Shown: positions 5,847 through 10,104 of the stretch, piece after piece | Layout: each line of letters begins with the position of its first letter | Numbering within the stretch: the first letter of the stretch is position 1 | Source of the DNA: Burkholderiaceae bacterium | GTDB lineage: Bacteria > Pseudomonadota > Gammaproteobacteria > Burkholderiales > Burkholderiaceae_D | Length of the DNA: 10,104 nucleotides | Assembly (NCBI GenBank): GCA_014379395.1 | Contig: JACMLV010000035.1 | Span: 1-10,104 of the forward strand | Direction of reading: 5' to 3' | The notes under the pieces: model-generated | Databases searched by the model: none | What the model saw: only the letters and a program-made list of their open reading frames with translations | Told to the model about the DNA's origin: nothing | Position numbers and translations under genes: made by a program

Positions 5847-7709
5847 TTAATACTCCTTGTCGTCTTTCCACATCTCTTTCGTGAAGCGGATGCAACGGTT
5901 GCGGCCGGTGTCCTTGGCCTGGTACAGCGCCACGTCGGCGTACTTGACCGCCTGCCAGAAGGTTTCGCTGTCGTTCGGATAGTCGGCGATACCGATCGAG
6001 ATGGTCTTTTGCAGCGTGGTGCCGGCCAGCTGCACTTTCATTTCCTCGACCGCGGCGCGGATCTTCTCGGCCACCTTGTCGGCCGCGTCGCCGCTGCTCT
6101 CTTGCAGGATGATCAGGAATTCCTCGCCACCGTAGCGGATCACGATGTCGGACGCGCGCACCGATTGCTTGAGCACCTTGGCCAGCGCCTTCAGCACCGC
6201 GTCGCCGGCGTCGTGGCCGTAGGTGTCGTTGACCATCTTGAAGTAGTCGAGGTCGAGCATCAGGATCGAGATGTTGGTCTTGTGGCGCTGCGCCGCCGCG
6301 ATCAGGGTGTCGACGTACTCCTCCAGGAAGCGGCGGTTCTTCAGGCCCGTCATCGCGTCCTGCAAGGTCGATTCGCGCAGCGTGTCCATCAGGCGCTTGG
6401 TTTCCAGCACCGGCGCAGCCTCGCGCAGGTACACGCTGATGTACGGCGCGATGTCCTCCATGCGCTCGGCCTGCTCCGGCGGCACGATCACCTGCACGAT
6501 GCTGCCGACCACGCCCGACTGGATCACCGGCATGCAGATGTGGCCATAACCGACGTAGTCGTGATGCGGCTGGAAGGCGTAGCAGATGCCGGGCGACTCG
6601 ATGCTGTCGATCAGGTGGCCGGTGCGGCGCACGCGGCAGGTTTCCGGACGCACCAGAATCTGCGGATCGCACCACTTGCAGTCGTCGCCGGCCTTGCCGT
6701 CGACCATGATCGGGATGATCTTGTTCTTGGCCGATTCCACCTCGTAGATCGAGAAATGCTCGACCTTGAACTGGTTCTGCAACACGTGCGAGAGGCGGTC
6801 GTAGATTTGCTCGGTGCTCTCGTCCTCCTCGATCGACTTCTTGTACTGGGCCGCGTTCTTCAGCGTCTCGACCATGTCGACCGTGTTGGTGAGCAGGTTG
6901 CGGTCCTTCGACGGCTTCTGGTGGATCAGCAGCGCGACGTTGTCGCCGATGGCGTGCAGGCCCTTGTGCAGGAACGACATCAGGCGGTTCATCTCCTCGG
7001 CGATCTGGCCGATCTCGTCGTTGGTCTTGCGCTCGATGTGCACCGTGTAATCGCCCTGCACGGCGCGCTGGACGGCGTGGGCGACGTTGTCGGCCGTGCC
7101 CACCAGCGGCTTGATCAGGCGCTGCAGGAACAGGTAGGAGATCAGCGAGAAAAAGCCGAGCGCGGCGACGATCATCGCCACCGTCGTCAGGGCCATTTCC
7201 TTCATCGCGGAAATCGAAATCTTCAAGGTGACGGCGCCCAGCACGGTGCCTTCGGCGACCTTGTGGCATTGCAGACAGTTGGGCGTGCCGTGCGAGGTCG
7301 CGGTGAACGGGATGGTGCCGCGGAAGGTGGCCATCATGCCGTCCTCGATCACCTCGAAGCGGGCCTTGCCGTCCTCGACCACCTTGCGCTCGATCTCGTC
7401 GATCGGCTGTTCGCGCTCGAGGCCCTTGCCGAACTGTTGCTCGACGTGCGGGCCGCGCACCACGCGCGCCGATTGCAGGCCCTGCACTTCGGTCAGGCGC
7501 TGCAGGAAATTTTCGCGCTTGTCGATGACGCCGTTGATCATCGAGTCGGTCAGATGCGCGCGCACGATCTCGGCGGCGGTGCGCATGTGCTCGCGCGACG
7601 AGGCGAGCGAGAAATTACGGATGGAATACAAGTTGATCGCCGTGACGACCACGATCATGACGACCGCTAGTACCGAGAAAAAAGAAATGATCTTTGCGTT
7701 TAGTTTCAT
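5847..7709 (-). CDS. Membrane diguanylate cyclase with periplasmic haem-c (CxxCH) sensor
   Basis: It would make cyclic di-GMP from two GTP at the inner membrane in response to a signal sensed outside. Order over 620 residues: membrane segment about 7-27; periplasmic domain about 28-170 with a c-type haem site CLQCH (Cys145, Cys148, His149) in a region resembling DUF3365/Tll0287-type haem sensors; membrane segment about 173-195; HAMP about 196-250; linker; a GAF-like domain about 295-435 with a cysteine cluster (Cys344, Cys347, Cys358, Cys376, Cys392); and GGDEF about 445-610. The cyclase has DAMTGLKNRR, metal-binding LDLDYFKMVNDTYGHD and an active-site RYGGEEF (527-531). RASD (518-521) five residues before it is an intact RxxD product-inhibition I-site. 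Thus it should be active and feedback-controlled. Haem attachment would need the cytochrome c maturation system, encoded elsewhere. The ATG at 7709 gives Lys and then a membrane anchor, with no clear Shine-Dalgarno. An intrinsic terminator follows. Confidence 0.93.
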   Translation of the reverse strand: MKLNAKIISFFSVLAVVMIVVVTAINLYSIRNFSLASSREHMRTAAEIVRAHLTDSMINGVIDKRENFLQRLTEVQGLQSARVVRGPHVEQQFGKGLEREQPIDEIERKVVEDGKARFEVIEDGMMATFRGTIPFTATSHGTPNCLQCHKVAEGTVLGAVTLKISISAMKEMALTTVAMIVAALGFFSLISYLFLQRLIKPLVGTADNVAHAVQRAVQGDYTVHIERKTNDEIGQIAEEMNRLMSFLHKGLHAIGDNVALLIHQKPSKDRNLLTNTVDMVETLKNAAQYKKSIEEDESTEQIYDRLSHVLQNQFKVEHFSIYEVESAKNKIIPIMVDGKAGDDCKWCDPQILVRPETCRVRRTGHLIDSIESPGICYAFQPHHDYVGYGHICMPVIQSGVVGSIVQVIVPPEQAERMEDIAPYISVYLREAAPVLETKRLMDTLRESTLQDAMTGLKNRRFLEEYVDTLIAAAQRHKTNISILMLDLDYFKMVNDTYGHDAGDAVLKALAKVLKQSVRASDIVIRYGGEEFLIILQESSGDAADKVAEKIRAAVEEMKVQLAGTTLQKTISIGIADYPNDSETFWQAVKYADVALYQAKDTGRNRCIRFTKEMWKDDKEY

Positions 7710-7891
7710 AGTTATTTTTATGGCGGTTATCGATAAGACACTGCATCACTTCGTTTCACGGCAAAGCCGCACTTTTAATTGAATCACGCAAACGCGGTAG
7801 GGCCCCGCAGCCGGTAAGTGTACCTGTCGGCAACGTGGTTGTCATTTACGAATGGAAACTTTTTTTGATGGCGTGGGAGAAAGGAAACCGC

Positions 7892-10104
7892 TTAGCGCCC
7901 ATACCAGTAGCGCGCATGCTCGGCCCGGTATTCGCTCACGTCGAGCCGCGGCCCGAAACGCAGGGTCAGCGCGCCCGCCTCGTCGGTGCGCAGGCGCGCG
8001 ATCCCCATCTGGCCGTAACGCTCGTAGACCTCCCGTTTTGGGTGGCGATAACGGTTGCGATACCCAACCTGGAACAGCGCCAGCTCCGGCCGCACCGCCG
8101 CCAGGAACGCCGCCGTGGACGAGGTGCCGCTGCCGTGGTGCGGCGCCAACAACACATCGGCGCGCAGGGCGTCCGGGGCGCGGGCCAGCAACTGCGCCTC
8201 CTGCGCCGCCTCGATGTCGGCCGTCAGCAGGATCGCCTTGCCGGCGACGCCGATCTTCAAGGCGCAGCTGCGCGCGTTCGGCTTCAAAGTCGGATCGGCA
8301 TAGCTGGCCGGCGGCGGATGCAGCATCTCGAAGCGCACGCCGTCCCACGTCCAGCCCTGCCCGGCCACGCAGCGCACATGCCGCGGCGCCGCCTTGACGA
8401 TCACATGCTCCGGCCCGAGCGACGAGGCGAGCCAGCCGACACGCACGCTATCCAAAATCGCCAGCGCGCCGCCGGAATGGTCGTTGTCGCTATGGGTGAC
8501 GATAACGCCGTCGAGATTGTCGATGCCGCGCGCCTTCAGATACGGCACGATGACGCGGCTGCCGCCGTTCGATTCGGGCGAATAAAACGGGCCCGTGTCG
8601 TACAGCAGACGATGGTTGCTGGTTTCGATAAGCAGCGCCATGCCCTGCCCGACGTCGAACGCCGTGACCCACATCTGCCCGTCGGGCGGACGCGCCGGCA
8701 AAGCCGTCAACAGCGGAATCCAGCTCGCCGCGCCCAGCCAGCGATGCGGCCAACCGCGCGGCGCCAGCATCCACAACGTGCCGACCAGCGCCCAGACGAA
8801 ACTCCACGGCGGCGGCTCCGGCGCACTCCACACCGCGAACGAAAAGCCGCTGAACCATTGCAACGCCCACGCCAGCAACTGCACAAGCGCGTGCGCCAGA
8901 ATCAGCAGCGGATCGCCCAACAGCGCCGGCAAGACGCTGCCGAGCAGCGACAGCGGCGTGATCACCAGTCCGACCAGCGGAATCGCCACCGCGTTGGCGA
9001 GCGGACTGACCAGCGACACCTGCGCGAACAGCAACATCGTCATCGGCAACAGCCCGAGCGTGACGACATACTGCGTGTGCGCGCCCGCCTTCAGCGACTC
9101 CCATGCGCGCTGACGATAAGTTACCGGCAAGAGCGGATCGCGCGCCGGCGGCGTGCGGCCGACGGTCGCATACAAGATCACGGCGACGGCGCCGAACGAG
9201 AGCCAAAAGCCGGGCCACAGCACCGCCCACGGATCGAGCACCACCACCACGCCGAGCGCGGCGCACAACACATGCGACACATTGGTGATGCGCCCGAACC
9301 AGAGCGCGGCGGCGACCACCGACAACATATATAGCGTGCGCTGTGCCGGCACGCCGAAGCCGGCCAACAGCACATACAGCAACGCCGACGCGGCGCCGGC
9401 GAGCGCGGCCACCTTCTGCGCCGGCAGGATCAAAGGCAACTGCGCGCGGGTGAAAAACGAGCGCCGCCACAGACTGGAGGCGACCAGCGCGAACAGCCCG
9501 GCGATCATCGTGATGTGCAATCCGGAAATTGAAATCAAGTGGCTGATGCCGGTGCGGTTGAACACGCGCCAGTCCGACTGCTCGATGGCGCGCTGGTCGC
9601 CGACCACCAGCGCGACGATCACGCCGGCGTATTCCTTGCCGGGCAGCGCGCGCAGGATGCGCCCGCGCAGCGTGGCGCGGCAGCGTTCGACCAGATTGCC
9701 GAAGCTGAACACGAAGCCGTCAAGCCGCTGGTTCTTGCGCGCCGCGCCTTGGTCGGGGCGCACATAGCCGGTCGCGCGCAAGCCCTGCTCAAGCAACCAC
9801 ACCTCGTAATCGAAGCCGTAGGGATTCGCGTTGCCATGCGGACGCTGCAATCGCACCGTCAATTGCCAGCGCTCGCCGGGCTGCAAATCGGGCGCCAAAG
9901 CCACCTCGCCGCGCTGGCCCGCGTACCACGCCAGCGACACGCGCGGCGGCACCTTCATCGCGGAATCCACCACGCGCTCGACAAGAAAATTGAAGCGCAC
10001 GCCCTGCGCCAGTGGATTGGGCAAATTGTCGATGGTGCCGATCAGCGTCACATCGACGCCCTCGTCGGCCTTGTCCAGTTGCGGCGCCAACGCCGCCTGC
10101 GCCA
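7892..10104 (-). CDS. comEC: ComEC/Rec2 DNA internalization channel, N-terminus outside window
   Basis: This is the inner-membrane channel that carries transforming single-stranded DNA into the cytoplasm in natural competence. The frame is open through the right window edge, so the first tens of residues, with the initial membrane helices, are missing; a TTG at 10090 is internal, not a start. Numbering from that TTG, a soluble OB-like DUF4131 region (about 10-150, with RPHGNANPYGFDYEVWLL) is followed by the multi-pass Competence domain (about 155-465, with the hallmark RTGISHLISISGLHI at 179-193) and a C-terminal metallo-beta-lactamase-like domain (about 475-715). The latter keeps FDVGQG, HSDNDHSGG (533-541), LLTADIE and LLAPHHGSG (647-655), so the proposed nuclease site looks intact. 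All three domains of the long proteobacterial form are present. It is divergent from no visible gene here; 182 bp separate its stop from the diguanylate cyclase start, and no clear terminator was seen. Confidence 0.96.
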   Translation of the reverse strand, partial: AQAALAPQLDKADEGVDVTLIGTIDNLPNPLAQGVRFNFLVERVVDSAMKVPPRVSLAWYAGQRGEVALAPDLQPGERWQLTVRLQRPHGNANPYGFDYEVWLLEQGLRATGYVRPDQGAARKNQRLDGFVFSFGNLVERCRATLRGRILRALPGKEYAGVIVALVVGDQRAIEQSDWRVFNRTGISHLISISGLHITMIAGLFALVASSLWRRSFFTRAQLPLILPAQKVAALAGAASALLYVLLAGFGVPAQRTLYMLSVVAAALWFGRITNVSHVLCAALGVVVVLDPWAVLWPGFWLSFGAVAVILYATVGRTPPARDPLLPVTYRQRAWESLKAGAHTQYVVTLGLLPMTMLLFAQVSLVSPLANAVAIPLVGLVITPLSLLGSVLPALLGDPLLILAHALVQLLAWALQWFSGFSFAVWSAPEPPPWSFVWALVGTLWMLAPRGWPHRWLGAASWIPLLTALPARPPDGQMWVTAFDVGQGMALLIETSNHRLLYDTGPFYSPESNGGSRVIVPYLKARGIDNLDGVIVTHSDNDHSGGALAILDSVRVGWLASSLGPEHVIVKAAPRHVRCVAGQGWTWDGVRFEMLHPPPASYADPTLKPNARSCALKIGVAGKAILLTADIEAAQEAQLLARAPDALRADVLLAPHHGSGTSSTAAFLAAVRPELALFQVGYRNRYRHPKREVYERYGQMGIARLRTDEAGALTLRFGPRLDVSEYRAEHARYWYGR

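Noticed and set aside
5589..7670. 693-codon open frame on the plus strand opposite the diguanylate cyclase
   Set aside because: It is antisense to an unmistakable GGDEF protein. Its composition (Leu, His, Asp, Val, Arg with no domain) is that of a high-GC shadow frame, and it starts inside the repeat array.
7710..7800. Possible sigma-28 site (GCCGTGAA on the minus strand) upstream of the diguanylate cyclase
   Set aside because: The -10-like part is fair, but no TAAA-type -35 lies at the required spacing. A 13-bp match with the FlxA-like leader (TGAATCACGCAAA) is in the opposite orientation relative to the gene and is about as frequent as expected by chance.
7835..9334. 499-codon plus-strand frame opposite comEC
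   Set aside because: It is Arg/Gln/His-rich with no motif, is fully covered by ComEC on the other strand, and is explained by G/C bias at third codon positions.
10088..10090. TTG as start codon of comEC
   Set aside because: The frame continues open through the window edge, and the protein would lack the N-terminal membrane helices normal for long ComEC; it is an internal Leu codon.

Overview
The window looks like chromosomal DNA of a high-GC betaproteobacterium, most probably in the Oxalobacteraceae (Massilia/Duganella/Janthinobacterium type). This is an inference from the strong G/C bias at third codon positions, the betaproteobacterial look of the Dcd and CorA proteins, and the mix of housekeeping and signalling genes. 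No rRNA, tRNA, CRISPR array, phage gene or transposase gene was found.

Layout, left to right. Positions 1-1117 (+) carry the 3' part of a CpxA/EnvZ-type sensor histidine kinase. It meets, stop codon to stop codon with no gap, a small FlxA-like coiled-coil protein (1118-1468, -), which has a clear Shine-Dalgarno site and a candidate sigma-28 (flagellar) promoter. Divergent from it is a CorA-family Mg2+/Co2+ transporter (1639-2604, +). Next is a 449-bp non-coding gap (2605-3053) that holds two adjacent near-palindromic elements of about 150-160 bp. The second ends on the stop codon of dcd (dCTP deaminase, 3054-3620, -). Upstream of dcd on the same strand is an alpha/beta hydrolase (3742-4593, -), divergent from a calcineurin-like metallophosphoesterase (4713-5507, +). 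The next gap (5508-5846) holds a cluster of three related hairpin repeats and a strong intrinsic terminator for the following gene. That gene (5847-7709, -) is a membrane diguanylate cyclase with a periplasmic c-type haem motif (CxxCH), HAMP, a cysteine-rich GAF-like region and a GGEEF domain with an I-site. The window ends in comEC/rec2 (7892-10104, -), the DNA-uptake channel, cut at its N-terminus by the window edge.

The genes do not form one operon or pathway; most look like independent transcription units. Three signalling or motility items lie near each other: the histidine kinase, the FlxA-like gene with its sigma-28-like promoter, and the haem-linked cyclic-di-GMP synthase. The sequence does not show that they act together. 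The two large non-coding gaps both lie between convergent genes, and both are filled by long palindromes. These may act as bidirectional transcription stops as well as being mobile or repetitive DNA.

No complete unknown system is evident. The items most worth a second look are the haem-c/cysteine-rich diguanylate cyclase, the palindromic elements abutting the dcd stop codon, and the triple-hairpin array.
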